Part shown: positions 26,104 to 34,996 of the stretch, one piece after another
Layout: every line of letters starts with the position of its first letter
Position numbering within the stretch: the first letter of the stretch is position 1
DNA from: Nocardia yamanashiensis NBRC 100130
GTDB lineage: Bacteria > Actinomycetota > Actinomycetes > Mycobacteriales > Mycobacteriaceae
Assembly (NCBI RefSeq): GCF_001613325.1
Contig: NZ_BDCD01000003.1
Location: forward strand, 42,411 to 106,410
DNA: 64,000 nucleotides
Reading direction: 5' to 3'
Made by a program: the position numbers and the translations under genes
Notes under the pieces: model-generated
What the model was told of the DNA's origin: nothing
Database searches by the model: none
What the model saw: the letters and a program-made list of their open reading frames with translations, nothing else

Positions 26104-27510
26104 ATGGTCGCACCGACCCCGTCCACCGTCCGCACCGAGCACGATCTGCTCGGCTGCCACGATGTCCCCGCCGCCGCCTACTACGGCGTGCACACCGCCC
26201 GCGCGCTGGCGAACTTCCCGATCAGCGGGGTGCCGATCGCCCGGCTGTCCGACCTGGTCGTCGCGCTCGCCGCGGTGAAACAGGCGGCGGCGCAAGCCAA
26301 TCGGGATCTCGGCGAGCTCGACGGCGATATCGCCGACGCGATCATCGCCGCCTGCACCGAGATTCGCGGCGGGGCGCTGCACGACCAATTCGTGGTCGAC
26401 CAGATCCAGGGCGGCGCCGGGACATCCACCAATATGAACGCCAACGAGGTGATCGCCAACCGGGCGCTGGAGATCCTCGGCCACCAGCGCGGCGACTACC
26501 ACCGCATCCACCCGCTCGAACACGTCAATCGCGGGCAGAGCACCAATGACGTCTATCCCACCGCGGTCAAGGTGGCGATCGGATTCGCCGCGCGCGCACT
26601 GGAACACGCGCTTCGGGTGCTCGGCGAACAGTGCCGGGAGAAATCCGCCGAATTCGCCGGGATGATCAAACTCGGCCGGACGCAGCTCCAGGACGCCGTG
26701 CCGATGACGCTGGGGCAGGAATTCGGCGCCTTCGCGGTGACCATCGGCGAGGACGCCGATCGCCTCGCCGAAGCGTCCCTGCTGATCGCCGAGATCAACT
26801 TGGGTGGCACCGCGATCGGGACCGGGCTCAACACCCATCCCGCGTACCCGGGCATCGTGTGCGAGCACCTGCGCCGGATCACGGGACTGCCGCTGACCAC
26901 CGCGCGGGACCTGGTCGAGGCCACCTCCGATGTGGGTGCGCTCGTCCAGCTCTCGGGGGTGACCAAGCGGTCCGCGGTGAAACTGTCGAAAATCTGCAAC
27001 GATCTGCGGCTGCTGTCGTCCGGGCCGCGCGCGGGCCTGGGCGAGATCGAGCTCCCACCCGTGCAAGCGGGTTCGAGCATCATGCCGGGCAAGGTGAACC
27101 CGGTCATCCCCGAAGTCGTCAATCAGGTCGCCTTCGAGGTGATCGGCAACGATCTCACCATCACCATGGCCGCCGAGGCCGGACAGCTGCAGCTCAACGC
27201 CTTCGAACCGATCATCGCCCGCGCCCTGCTGGCCTCGCTCACCCACCTCACCGCCGCGGTGCGGGTGCTGGGCGACCGCTGTATCCGCGGCATCACGGCC
27301 AACCCCGAACGCATGCGCGAGTCCGTCCTCGGCTCGGCCAGCATCGCCACCGTGCTCAATCCGGTGCTGGGGTACGAAGCGGTATCCGCGCTGGTCACCG
27401 AAGCGATTGCCACCGGTGCCTCGATTCCGGAGCTGGTCCGCCGCTACGCACTGATCGACGACGCGGTGCTGACGCGCCTGCTGAGCCCGGAGCATCTGTG
27501 CCGTCGTTGA
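26104..27510 (+). CDS. aspA: Aspartate ammonia-lyase (aspartase/fumarase superfamily)
   Basis: 468 aa. Signature GSSIMPGKVNP of the superfamily, GGAGTSTNMNANEVIANRALE, STNDVYPTA, GRTQLQDAVPMTLGQEF, and GTAIGTGLNTHPAYP, which is the aspartase form rather than fumarase. Reaction: L-aspartate to fumarate plus ammonia. Last gene of the eight-gene operon, 15 bp after the M20 hydrolase. It links the pathway to the TCA cycle and is the expected final step of imidazoleacetate degradation. Its stop nearly touches the convergent DUF1152 gene (2 bp). Confidence 0.93.
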   Translation: MVAPTPSTVRTEHDLLGCHDVPAAAYYGVHTARALANFPISGVPIARLSDLVVALAAVKQAAAQANRDLGELDGDIADAIIAACTEIRGGALHDQFVVDQIQGGAGTSTNMNANEVIANRALEILGHQRGDYHRIHPLEHVNRGQSTNDVYPTAVKVAIGFAARALEHALRVLGEQCREKSAEFAGMIKLGRTQLQDAVPMTLGQEFGAFAVTIGEDADRLAEASLLIAEINLGGTAIGTGLNTHPAYPGIVCEHLRRITGLPLTTARDLVEATSDVGALVQLSGVTKRSAVKLSKICNDLRLLSSGPRAGLGEIELPPVQAGSSIMPGKVNPVIPEVVNQVAFEVIGNDLTITMAAEAGQLQLNAFEPIIARALLASLTHLTAAVRVLGDRCIRGITANPERMRESVLGSASIATVLNPVLGYEAVSALVTEAIATGASIPELVRRYALIDDAVLTRLLSPEHLCRR

Positions 27511-27512
27511 TG

Positions 27513-28526
27513 TCAGTGCGGAATGAAGCCGGCGGGGCGGGGTTCGGGGCGCGAGGTCAGGTGGGCTTCGATCAATTGCGCCACCTGGTAGGCGTGTTCG
27601 GTGGGTTCGAGGTGGGGGAGGTATTCGACCGTGCGGGCCAAGGCCGGTAGGTCGACGGACAGGTACATCGCCATGAGGGGATTGACGAAAAGCTCTGTGC
27701 CCGAAGTGCGGTCGGTGGCGTGGACGTCGCCGAACTCGCCGCGGAGAGCGCTGGCGATCTGGGAATGAACGATGCTGGGGCGCAGCGGGGTTTCGGCGAG
27801 GGCGTGTACGACGGCGGCGAAATAGGCTGTGCCTTCGGGACTTTCCGCGGGGATGGAGAGCGCGCCCAGGTAGGCGTGCTGTTTCTGCAAGGCGGCGAGG
27901 TTTTCCAGGACGTGGGCGTGGCAGACGCCGTGGTAGGCGTCGACGCCGAAACCGACGGAGACCACGAGGCGATTGATGTCCGGGAGACCGGCGACGGCCG
28001 CGAGGCTGGTCATATCCTCCTGCGGCGTGCCCAGCCCGGCCTCGTCGCCGCGCAGCAGAATGTCCGTGCCGCCGTCCACCAGCACGATGGCATCGATGCC
28101 GAGCCGCTCGACCAGGGCCGCGTAGGCCGCGCGCAAAGGGCGGACGCCGGATTTGGGGAAGGCGTAGACCAGGGGATCGCGGCCGGTGCTCGCCAGCCAG
28201 CGGGCCAGGCTGCGCTCCGGGAAATAGTCGTCGTTGCCCGCCGATTCCGGGCCGACGGCGGCCACTCCGGGCGCGAACCAGTCGTCGAGCGCGAGCCGGC
28301 GCAAATTGCTGAACGACAGATTCGCCAGATGCACCGTCTTGCCCTGCGCCTGCAAGGCCACGGCCAGCGGCAGTCCGCCGTACACGTCGAATCCGCCGCC
28401 CGCACCCGCGATCAGCACCCGGGTGGCATCCCGCAGGCGGGTGAACAACGGCGGCTCGGCCAGGCGATACGGAGTCACCTCGACATGATGGCCGCGGAAT
28501 CGAAAAACGGCCAATGACTTTGCCAT
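27513..28526 (-). CDS. DUF1152 domain-containing protein
   Basis: 337 aa, matching the DUF1152 family over its whole length: RVLIAGAGGGFDVYGGLPLAVALQAQGKTVHLANLSFSNL, LVYAFPKSGVRPLRAAYAAL, IVLVDGGTDILLRGDEAGLGTPQEDM, and PLRPSIVHSQIASALRGEFGDVH. The N-terminal GAGGGFD suggests a nucleotide- or phosphate-binding Rossmann-like domain. The function of the family is unknown. Monocistronic and convergent with aspA; nothing ties it to the catabolic operon. Confidence 0.85.
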   Translation of the reverse strand: MAKSLAVFRFRGHHVEVTPYRLAEPPLFTRLRDATRVLIAGAGGGFDVYGGLPLAVALQAQGKTVHLANLSFSNLRRLALDDWFAPGVAAVGPESAGNDDYFPERSLARWLASTGRDPLVYAFPKSGVRPLRAAYAALVERLGIDAIVLVDGGTDILLRGDEAGLGTPQEDMTSLAAVAGLPDINRLVVSVGFGVDAYHGVCHAHVLENLAALQKQHAYLGALSIPAESPEGTAYFAAVVHALAETPLRPSIVHSQIASALRGEFGDVHATDRTSGTELFVNPLMAMYLSVDLPALARTVEYLPHLEPTEHAYQVAQLIEAHLTSRPEPRPAGFIPH

Positions 28527-28646
28527 TCGAGCCGATAGTGACCACGATCACAGACCAGGTTTAGGCGCTGGTGGGACCGGTCGCCGGCGCACCCGTACCG
28601 GACCGCCACCGTTTGCGCAGCGATTGCATGGGTACCGGTCTGTTTC

Positions 28647-30107
28647 GTGCGAGAAACCACGGAACCGAACAAACCCGGCTTTCCGCTACGGAGGTCGGTC
28701 GCCGCGAGCGCCATGGGCAATGCCACCGAGTGGTTCGACTACGGCGTGTACGCGGCCACGGCGGGATACCTGACCTCGGCCTTCTTCCCGGGCTCGCTGG
28801 GCACCCTCGGCACCATGCTGGGCTTCGCGGTCTCCTTCGTGCTGCGCCCGCTCGGCGGCATGGTGTGGGGACCGCTGGGCGACCGTATCGGGCGCAAAGC
28901 CGTGCTGGCGACCACCATCCTGCTCATGTCGGCGGCCACCGGCGCCATCGGACTGCTGCCCACCCACGCCACGGCAGGCGTGCTCGCGCCCGTGCTGCTG
29001 ATCCTGCTGCGGGTCGTGCAGGGATTCTCAACCGGTGGCGAATATGGCGGCGCGGCAACGTATCTGGCGGAATGCGCGAACGATCGCAGGCGCGGATTCC
29101 TGGGCAGCTTCCTCGAATTCGGCACGCTCGCCGGGTTCGTCGGCGGTTCGGCGGTGGTGCTGGCCTGTCAGCTGGCGCTGGGGTCGGACGCCATGTACGC
29201 CGGTGGGTGGCGGATTCCGTTCCTGCTGGCCGTGCCGCTGGGGCTGACCGGGTGGTATCTGCGCGCCAAGCTGGACGAGTCGCCGGTGTTCACCGAGCTG
29301 TCGGAGCAGGATTCTCGCGATACCCCGCCGGGTGGGTTGCGCGAGGTGCTCACCACCTACCGCCGTGAGGTGCTGACGCTGATCGGTCTGGTCGTCGCGC
29401 TGAACGTGGTGAACTACACGCTGCTCACCTATCAGCCGACCTATCTGCAACGCACGCTCGGACTGGGTGAATCGACCACCACGGCCATGATGCTCATCGG
29501 ACAGCTGGTCATGATGATGTCGCTGCCGTTCTTCGGACGGCTCTCCGATCGGGTCGGGCGGCGGCCGATGTGGCTCGTTTCGCTGATCGGATTGACCGTG
29601 CTCGCGATACCCATGTACATGCTGATGGGGCTCGGAACCGCCTGGGCCGTCGTCGCATTCGTGGTGCTGGGGTTGTTCTACGTTCCGCAGCTGTCCACCA
29701 TCAGCTCGACCTTCCCGGCGATCTTCCCCACGCATGTCCGATACGCGGGATTCGCGATGGGCTACAACGTGTCCACGGCCCTGTTCGGCGGTACCGCACC
29801 GCTGGTCAACGAGGCGGTCATCGAACGAACCGGTTGGTCGCTGTTCCCCGCGGGATACATGGTGGCGGCGTCGCTCGTCGGCCTCGTGGCCTGCGCGTTC
29901 CTGCGCGAGACCGCGGGAACCTCGTTGCACGGCACCGAGATTCCCGCGACCGACACCGAGGTCGAGACGGTCGCCGCCGTCGGAACCGAAGCCGCCGTCA
30001 CCGAGACGGCGGCTGCTGCTCCCGAGACAGCCGCGCCGGTGCGACCGATTCCGGCGGTGTCGCACCACGAACCGCCGGCCCGTCCCGCCGGCGTCGCCGA
30101 GGGCTAG
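28647..30107 (+). CDS. MFS transporter, metabolite:H+ symporter (ProP/ShiA type)
   Basis: 486 aa with about 12 transmembrane helices, from GTG 28647. Family marks: AASAMGNATEWFDYGVYAA in TM1, GGMVWGPLGDRIGRKAVL between TM2 and TM3, RVVQGFSTGGEYGGAATYLAE in TM5, and FGRLSDRVGRRPM in the second half. Members take up betaines, dicarboxylates or aromatic acids by proton symport. The C-terminal ~55 residues are an Ala/Glu/Thr/Pro-rich tail. It may transport a carboxylate, but the ligand cannot be assigned. Overlaps the convergent ligase gene by 4 bp. Confidence 0.9.
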   Translation: MRETTEPNKPGFPLRRSVAASAMGNATEWFDYGVYAATAGYLTSAFFPGSLGTLGTMLGFAVSFVLRPLGGMVWGPLGDRIGRKAVLATTILLMSAATGAIGLLPTHATAGVLAPVLLILLRVVQGFSTGGEYGGAATYLAECANDRRRGFLGSFLEFGTLAGFVGGSAVVLACQLALGSDAMYAGGWRIPFLLAVPLGLTGWYLRAKLDESPVFTELSEQDSRDTPPGGLREVLTTYRREVLTLIGLVVALNVVNYTLLTYQPTYLQRTLGLGESTTTAMMLIGQLVMMMSLPFFGRLSDRVGRRPMWLVSLIGLTVLAIPMYMLMGLGTAWAVVAFVVLGLFYVPQLSTISSTFPAIFPTHVRYAGFAMGYNVSTALFGGTAPLVNEAVIERTGWSLFPAGYMVAASLVGLVACAFLRETAGTSLHGTEIPATDTEVETVAAVGTEAAVTETAAAAPETAAPVRPIPAVSHHEPPARPAGVAEG

Positions 30108-32095
30108 ACGACGTTGGCGTCGATCAGCATGGTCCAGATCTCGCCCTGATCGACGACCGCGACGCCCAGCTTCTCGGCCTTGGTGAGCTTGCTGTCGCCC
30201 ACGCCCGCGCCGGTGATGAGCATGTCGGTGCTCGCCGACACCGACGAAGCCGTTGTCGCCCCGGCCTTCTCGCACAGCCGCTGGAAGGTCGGGCGGGCGA
30301 CCTTCTCACCCGAGCGCGGGTCGCTGATCGCCCCGGTGATCACCACGGTCTTGCCCTCCAGGGGCGCGCCGGCGGCCACCACGGGCGGTAGATCCTCCTC
30401 GCGGACATCGAGGGAGACGCCGTTGGCGCGCAACCGATCCAGTTCCGGGCGCAGCCGGGTGAGGTGCGCGACCAGCGAGGCGGCCACCTTCGGGCCGATG
30501 TCCTCCACCGCCACCAGACGCTCCTCACCGGCGTCGGCGACCTCTTCCAGGGAGCCGAAACCGGAGCGGGCCAGGCGGGCCGCGGTGCCGTCGGAGGCCA
30601 TCGGAATGGCCAGGCCGATGAGGGCGCGGCGCAGGCCGACCTGGCGGCTGGCATCGATCGAGTCGATCATGCGCTGCGCGGAAACCTCACCGACACGGTC
30701 GAATTCGAGCAGCTGTTCCTTGGTCAGGGTGTAGAAGTCCGACGGCTGTTCCAGCATGCCCGCCTCGGCGAGCCGCTCGATCCACACCGGGCCGATGGCG
30801 TCGATATCGGCCGCCGCGCGCGAAGCCCAGTGGATGAGCCGCCGCACCGTCTGTGCGGGGCAGGAAACATTGGTGCAGAACAGTTCCCGGCTGTTGCCCT
30901 GTTCGGTCACCGGCTGCTGGCAGGACGGGCACACCGTGGGCGGCACGATCTCCTGTTCCGCCCCGGTGCGTTTGGCGGCGTCGAGCACGCCCGCCACGAA
31001 CGGGATCACGTCACCGGCGCGGCGCACCAGCACCGTGTCGCCGATCTTGATGTCGCGGGCGCGGATCACCTCTTGGTTGGCGAGCGTGGCCTTGGTGACC
31101 GTGGTGCCGCCCACGAACACCGGCTCCAGCCACGCCACCGGCACGATCTTGCCGGTCTTGCCGACATCCCAGATGACCTCGCGCAGCAGGGTGGTCTTCT
31201 CCTCGGCGGCGAATTTGAACGCCAGCGCGCCGCGCGGCGAGTTGGAGCGAGTCCCGGCCGCGGCGTAGGCATCCCGGTCCGCGAGCCGCAGTACCGCGCC
31301 GTCGAGGTCGTAGTCCAGGTCATTGCGGCCGTCCTCGATCGCGCTGATCGCCGCCTGCGCCTGCGTGGCGTCCTCGCAATGCCGCATCTGCGCGCCGGCG
31401 ATGCCGAGGGCCCGCAACCCGTCTTCCAGATCCAGCGCCGCGTCACCGGAGGAGTCGTCCAGATCGAATCCGAAGAACTGCAACCGCCGTTCGGCGACCG
31501 TGGCCGGATCCTTCGCCCGCAGCGTGCCCGCGGCCGCATTGCGCGGATTGATCAACGGCTTGTCCGGATGCGCGGTGTTGTACGCCGCGAACGTCGAGCG
31601 CAGCATCACCGCCTCGCCGCGCACCTCCACCCGCCCCGGGGTGTCGATCTTCTCCGGCACCCCGTCGACCAGCGCCCGCACCAGCATGGTCACGTCATCC
31701 CCGGTGGTCCCGTCACCTCGCGTGATCGCCCGAGCCAAGCGCCCGTCCTCGAACACCAGCGCGAGCGACAGCCCGTCCAGCTTCGGCATCACCACCACCG
31801 ACTGCCCCGGGAATCGATCGAAGAACGCCGCCACCTGCTCGGGCTTGGTCGCCTTCTCCAGTGACAGCATCGGCCGCGAATGCCGGATCGGCGCATGCAG
31901 CACCCCCGGCGCACCCACCTGCTCCAGCGGATTCGGATCCGGCGCCAGCTCCGGATGCGCTCCCACCAACTCCCGCAGCTCATCCTCGATCAGGTCGTAC
32001 TCGGCATCGGCGACCAGCGGCGACCCCTGATAGTAGGCCTCCCGCAGCACCACGATCCGGTCAGCGAGCTCTTGCATCCGTTCCCCAATTTCCAC
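30104..32095 (-). CDS. NAD+-dependent DNA ligase (LigA family, probably a second paralog)
   Basis: 663 aa from GTG 32095 (ATG 32077 is an alternative). Domains: adenylation domain with nucleophile Lys105 in PKLDG, RGEAVM and AFKFAAEE motifs; OB fold (RARDIKIGDTVLVRRAGDVIP); Cys4 zinc finger CPSC...CTNVSC; HhH region; C-terminal BRCT from EGKTVVITGAISDPRSGE. It seals nicks using NAD+. It is compact, has unusual loops (PKLDGLSLALVF instead of the usual KxDG surroundings) and is not next to gatC/gatA as main actinobacterial ligA genes often are, so I suspect a second ligase. The NAD-binding domain Ia is present (ADAEYDLIEDELRELV). Confidence 0.9.
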   Translation of the reverse strand: MEIGERMQELADRIVVLREAYYQGSPLVADAEYDLIEDELRELVGAHPELAPDPNPLEQVGAPGVLHAPIRHSRPMLSLEKATKPEQVAAFFDRFPGQSVVVMPKLDGLSLALVFEDGRLARAITRGDGTTGDDVTMLVRALVDGVPEKIDTPGRVEVRGEAVMLRSTFAAYNTAHPDKPLINPRNAAAGTLRAKDPATVAERRLQFFGFDLDDSSGDAALDLEDGLRALGIAGAQMRHCEDATQAQAAISAIEDGRNDLDYDLDGAVLRLADRDAYAAAGTRSNSPRGALAFKFAAEEKTTLLREVIWDVGKTGKIVPVAWLEPVFVGGTTVTKATLANQEVIRARDIKIGDTVLVRRAGDVIPFVAGVLDAAKRTGAEQEIVPPTVCPSCQQPVTEQGNSRELFCTNVSCPAQTVRRLIHWASRAAADIDAIGPVWIERLAEAGMLEQPSDFYTLTKEQLLEFDRVGEVSAQRMIDSIDASRQVGLRRALIGLAIPMASDGTAARLARSGFGSLEEVADAGEERLVAVEDIGPKVAASLVAHLTRLRPELDRLRANGVSLDVREEDLPPVVAAGAPLEGKTVVITGAISDPRSGEKVARPTFQRLCEKAGATTASSVSASTDMLITGAGVGDSKLTKAEKLGVAVVDQGEIWTMLIDANVV

Positions 32096-32151
32096 AGCTC
32101 CAGACGCTACCCACTCCCACCGACACCTGTGGTCAGCGACTCATGGTGACC

Positions 32152-33033
32152 TCACGCCAGCGCCGGATCGTGGCTGCCGACGAACTCGAGAAACCGCGGA
32201 ATCACCGCATCGGGACCGGCCCACATCAGGTCGTGCCCGACACCCGGATAGATCTCGACCTCCGCCGCGGGAAGGTGATCGCGAGCGCGCCCTGCCGCGA
32301 ATTCGACGTCGCTGACCACGGTTTCGGCCCCGAAGAGCACCAGCGCCGGAATATCGATGGCCCCCAACTCCTCATCGGTGAACGGCCGATCCCAGGGCAT
32401 GGCCATCCGGAACTTTGCCGCCGCCAAAGCAATAGCGAACTCGTCATCGGAAGGTTCGAACCCGGGCATCAGCCACGCATTCAGCTTCCGCATCCGCTCC
32501 GGCGTGGGCCGCATCCCGGCCGCAATGAACTTCAACAACAACCCCAACCGCGGCCTGGCAAACGTGGAAGCGCTCGGCTCGATCAACGTCACACTGGCCA
32601 GCCGATCGGACCGATGCACCGCGACAGCCCCGGAAAGCCAGGCGCCCAAGGAATTCCCCGCCAAATGCACCCGCTCCTCGCCGAGCCCGTCGAACGTCTC
32701 GACCATCCATTCGGCAATATCCGCCGTATCCCGCAACTGCGCAGTCTGTGCACTCCGCCCCGCCCACCCGATCACATCGGGCGTATAGACGACCCGATCC
32801 CGAGCCAGCTCCGCCATGAATCGTCGAGCCACCTGCCCGTTCCCGCCGATCCCCGGCAACAACACAATCGGCGCCCCCGGCCCGCTCCCGGACTTGCGCA
32901 CCCGAGTGGTCCCGAACGAGGTCTCGACATCGATATCGCTGAACGTCACCGGCCACTTCGCAGCCATGTTGTCATACGCGCGCAAGAACTCTTCCCGCGC
33001 ATCTGCACTGGTAAACCGCCCGATCCGAGCCAT
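32152..33033 (-). CDS. Alpha/beta hydrolase
   Basis: 293 aa from ATG 33033 (AAGGGG 5 nt upstream; a second ATG immediately precedes it). Classic fold: IVLLPGIGGNGQVARRFMAEL, nucleophile elbow HLAGNSLGAWLSGAVAV with Ser, late acid in LVLFGAETVVSDVEF and catalytic His in YPGVGHDLMW. Cytoplasmic, no signal peptide. Substrate unknown; the lid region with PTPERMRKLNAWLMPGFEPSDDEF is not diagnostic. Downstream of an AraC regulator on the same strand, with a 101-bp gap. Confidence 0.87.
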   Translation of the reverse strand: MARIGRFTSADAREEFLRAYDNMAAKWPVTFSDIDVETSFGTTRVRKSGSGPGAPIVLLPGIGGNGQVARRFMAELARDRVVYTPDVIGWAGRSAQTAQLRDTADIAEWMVETFDGLGEERVHLAGNSLGAWLSGAVAVHRSDRLASVTLIEPSASTFARPRLGLLLKFIAAGMRPTPERMRKLNAWLMPGFEPSDDEFAIALAAAKFRMAMPWDRPFTDEELGAIDIPALVLFGAETVVSDVEFAAGRARDHLPAAEVEIYPGVGHDLMWAGPDAVIPRFLEFVGSHDPALA

Positions 33034-33134
33034 CATCTCCCCTTCCGATCTTGCTGATATGAACGTACCACATAAGTGGTATGCGCATACCAAAAACCTG
33101 CGTCGCACCTGCCGATCCCCAGGGGGGATGTGGG

Positions 33135-33932
33135 TCATTCGTGGCGGAGGTAGGTGGTGGGGGAGCGGCCGACCATGGTTTTGAAGTCGCGGGTGAAGTG
33201 GGACTGGTCGGCGTAGCCGAGTTCGGCTGCGAGGGTGGCCAGGTCTATGGGGTGTTCGTCGAGGCGTTGGGCGGCTTCGTGGAGGCGGTAGCGCTGGATC
33301 ACCCATTTGGGGGAGACGCCGATGTATTCGCGGAAGAGTTTTTGGAGGTGGCGTTTTGCTATGCCGGAGCGGTGGACGAGGTCGTCTACGCGGAGGATCG
33401 AACGGTTGGTGAGGGTTTCGTCGACTATCTCGTTCAGTAGTGGGGTGTGGGCCAGGTCGGGTGGAATGCGGTCGCGGATGAAGGCTTCCGCTGTGGTGCG
33501 GCGGGTTTCGGTATCGGCGAGGGCGGCGAGGGTGGCGGCGAGGTGGTCGGCGGCGGGGCCGAGGACCTCCGCGGCGGGGAGGACGCGGTCGGTGAGGTCG
33601 GCGACGGGGGTGCCGAGGAGTGCGTGAAATCCGGCGGGGCGGAAGGTGGTTCCGAAGATTTCGCCGCGCCCGGACAGGGTGTCGGTGAATCGTCCGCGTA
33701 GTACGCCGTGGATGCGGCATTGGCCGTTGTCGACCACGAGCACTACCGCCGGGCTCGGGAGCACTTCCACGACGAACGGGTTGCGGCCGTTCAGATCCCA
33801 GCGCACGGACCAGTGGTGGGCCACGATGTCGGCGAGATCCTCGGCGGCGGGGATCATCGCCTCGCGATAGACGCCCACCCCCGATTGCGGATCGAGCAGC
33901 CCACGCGCCGGCTCGGCGGTCCTGTGGTCCAT
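33135..33932 (-). CDS. AraC-family regulator (DUF6597-type N-terminus)
   Basis: 265 aa from ATG 33932 (MDHRTAEPARGLLDPQSGVG); the frame runs further upstream but overlaps the divergent gene. The N-terminal sensor reads IVAHHWSVRWDLNGRNPFVVEVLPSPAVVLVV, typical of the small DUF6597 domain. C-terminal AraC HTH: LRVDDLVHRSGIAKRHLQKLFREYIGVSPKWVIQRYRLHEA and LATLAAELGYADQSHFTRDFKTMVGRSPTTYL. Divergent from a DUF3224 gene (60 bp between starts), which it probably controls, possibly together with the hydrolase downstream. Confidence 0.9.
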   Translation of the reverse strand: MDHRTAEPARGLLDPQSGVGVYREAMIPAAEDLADIVAHHWSVRWDLNGRNPFVVEVLPSPAVVLVVDNGQCRIHGVLRGRFTDTLSGRGEIFGTTFRPAGFHALLGTPVADLTDRVLPAAEVLGPAADHLAATLAALADTETRRTTAEAFIRDRIPPDLAHTPLLNEIVDETLTNRSILRVDDLVHRSGIAKRHLQKLFREYIGVSPKWVIQRYRLHEAAQRLDEHPIDLATLAAELGYADQSHFTRDFKTMVGRSPTTYLRHE

Positions 33933-33992
33933 GGCCCCTGCTGTTCGCGTTTGTTCAAGACGGCACTCGATCTCGACCATAGCGTCGAAGCC

Positions 33993-34397
33993 ATGACGAC
34001 ATCGACTACCGCGACCGGCACCATCGAATCGAAATCCTGGGAACAGGCCCCGTTCGCCGACGCCACGGACGCACCGGCCCTGGGCATCTCCGAGGGTCAC
34101 GACACCTACCGCGGCGCGATCGAAGGAGACGCCGAATGGCGGGGACTCACCTGCACCGCCGCCGACGGCAGCGGCACCTTCGACAGCCTCCAACGCATGA
34201 ACTGCACCCTCGCCGACCGCAAAGGCACCTTCGTGCTCCGCATGACCGGCACCTTCGACCCCGACGGAAACTCCCGCGCCCAATGGTCGGTCCTGCCCGG
34301 ATCCGCCACCGGCGAGCTCACCGGCCTCACCGGCACCGGCGGCTTCGACTCCACCGACGGCGTCCACACCTACACGCTCACATACGATTTCGAGTAG
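33993..34397 (+). CDS. DUF3224 domain-containing protein
   Basis: 134 aa from ATG 33993. DUF3224 features: TATGTIESKSWEQAPF, a beta-rich core with FDSLQRMNCTLADRKGTFVLRMTGTFDPDG, and the Gly/Thr-rich ending GELTGLTGTGGFDSTDGVHTYTLTYDFE. The fold is allene-oxide-cyclase-like (small beta barrel); function unknown. Usually found beside an AraC or TetR regulator, as here. Confidence 0.87.
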   Translation: MTTSTTATGTIESKSWEQAPFADATDAPALGISEGHDTYRGAIEGDAEWRGLTCTAADGSGTFDSLQRMNCTLADRKGTFVLRMTGTFDPDGNSRAQWSVLPGSATGELTGLTGTGGFDSTDGVHTYTLTYDFE

Positions 34398-34416
34398 CGA
34401 GGGCGGCGTGCCCGGT

Positions 34417-34956
34417 TCAGAGCATCGGGCGCGCCGGTCCGGTCCGCAGCCAGGCGTGCAGGACCTCGAAGTCGGTGTCGGTCAGGCCCTGGAAGCAGTC
34501 GACCTGCCGTAGGAACGCGGGTGCGGGATGGTGTCCGGCCACCCACTCGCGATCGGCTTCGGTGATCTCGTCGTCGACCCAGGCGAACGGGCGGCCGGCT
34601 GCCCAGGTGACGAGAGTGCGTGTCTTCCACGACAATCCGAACCATCGGTCTTCGTGGATTTGTGACGCGGTGGGCTCGGGCCAGCGGACCACGGGGAGCG
34701 GCGGCAGGCCCAAGAGTGGTGCGAGGTGGGTGTTGGCTTCCTCTTCCCATGTTGTGGCCCACACCAGTTCGCAGGGAAGGGCTGCCAGCCGGTGCCCGAT
34801 CGCGTGAGTCAATCGCGATCGGGCCGGCCCGGGTTCGGTGTTGGGGGAGAGGTCGATCGGGTCGGCTCCGAAGGGGAGCAATGGCCCGTCTACGTCGAGG
34901 AACAGCAATGGGCGTGACCCGTGAACAACGTTGTCCGATGGGGTATTCGGTCTCAC
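34417..34956 (-). CDS. HAD-like hydrolase domain protein
   Basis: 179 aa from GTG 34956. N-terminal HAD motif I RPLLFLDVDGPLLPF with both Asp residues; LVWATTWEEEANTHLAPLLGLP resembles motif II (Thr), and FAWVDDEITEADREWV supplies a DD pair as motif IV. Small and without a clear cap domain. Proteins of this sort are common hypotheticals in Nocardia and Streptomyces; substrate unknown. Confidence 0.75.
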   Translation of the reverse strand: MRPNTPSDNVVHGSRPLLFLDVDGPLLPFGADPIDLSPNTEPGPARSRLTHAIGHRLAALPCELVWATTWEEEANTHLAPLLGLPPLPVVRWPEPTASQIHEDRWFGLSWKTRTLVTWAAGRPFAWVDDEITEADREWVAGHHPAPAFLRQVDCFQGLTDTDFEVLHAWLRTGPARPML

Positions 34957-34996
34957 ACTCGCGGGTGTACCAGATGTTCGGCGGTGGTGCCCGGGC

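Noticed and set aside
25531..28551. Open frame of ~1000 residues on the minus strand over M20 and aspartase genes
   Set aside because: Low-complexity Arg/Pro/Gly-rich translation, antisense to two well-supported enzymes; no motifs.
32152..33720. 522-residue version of the alpha/beta hydrolase
   Set aside because: The upstream ~229 residues are an antisense or out-of-frame shadow of the AraC gene; SD and family start support ATG 33033.
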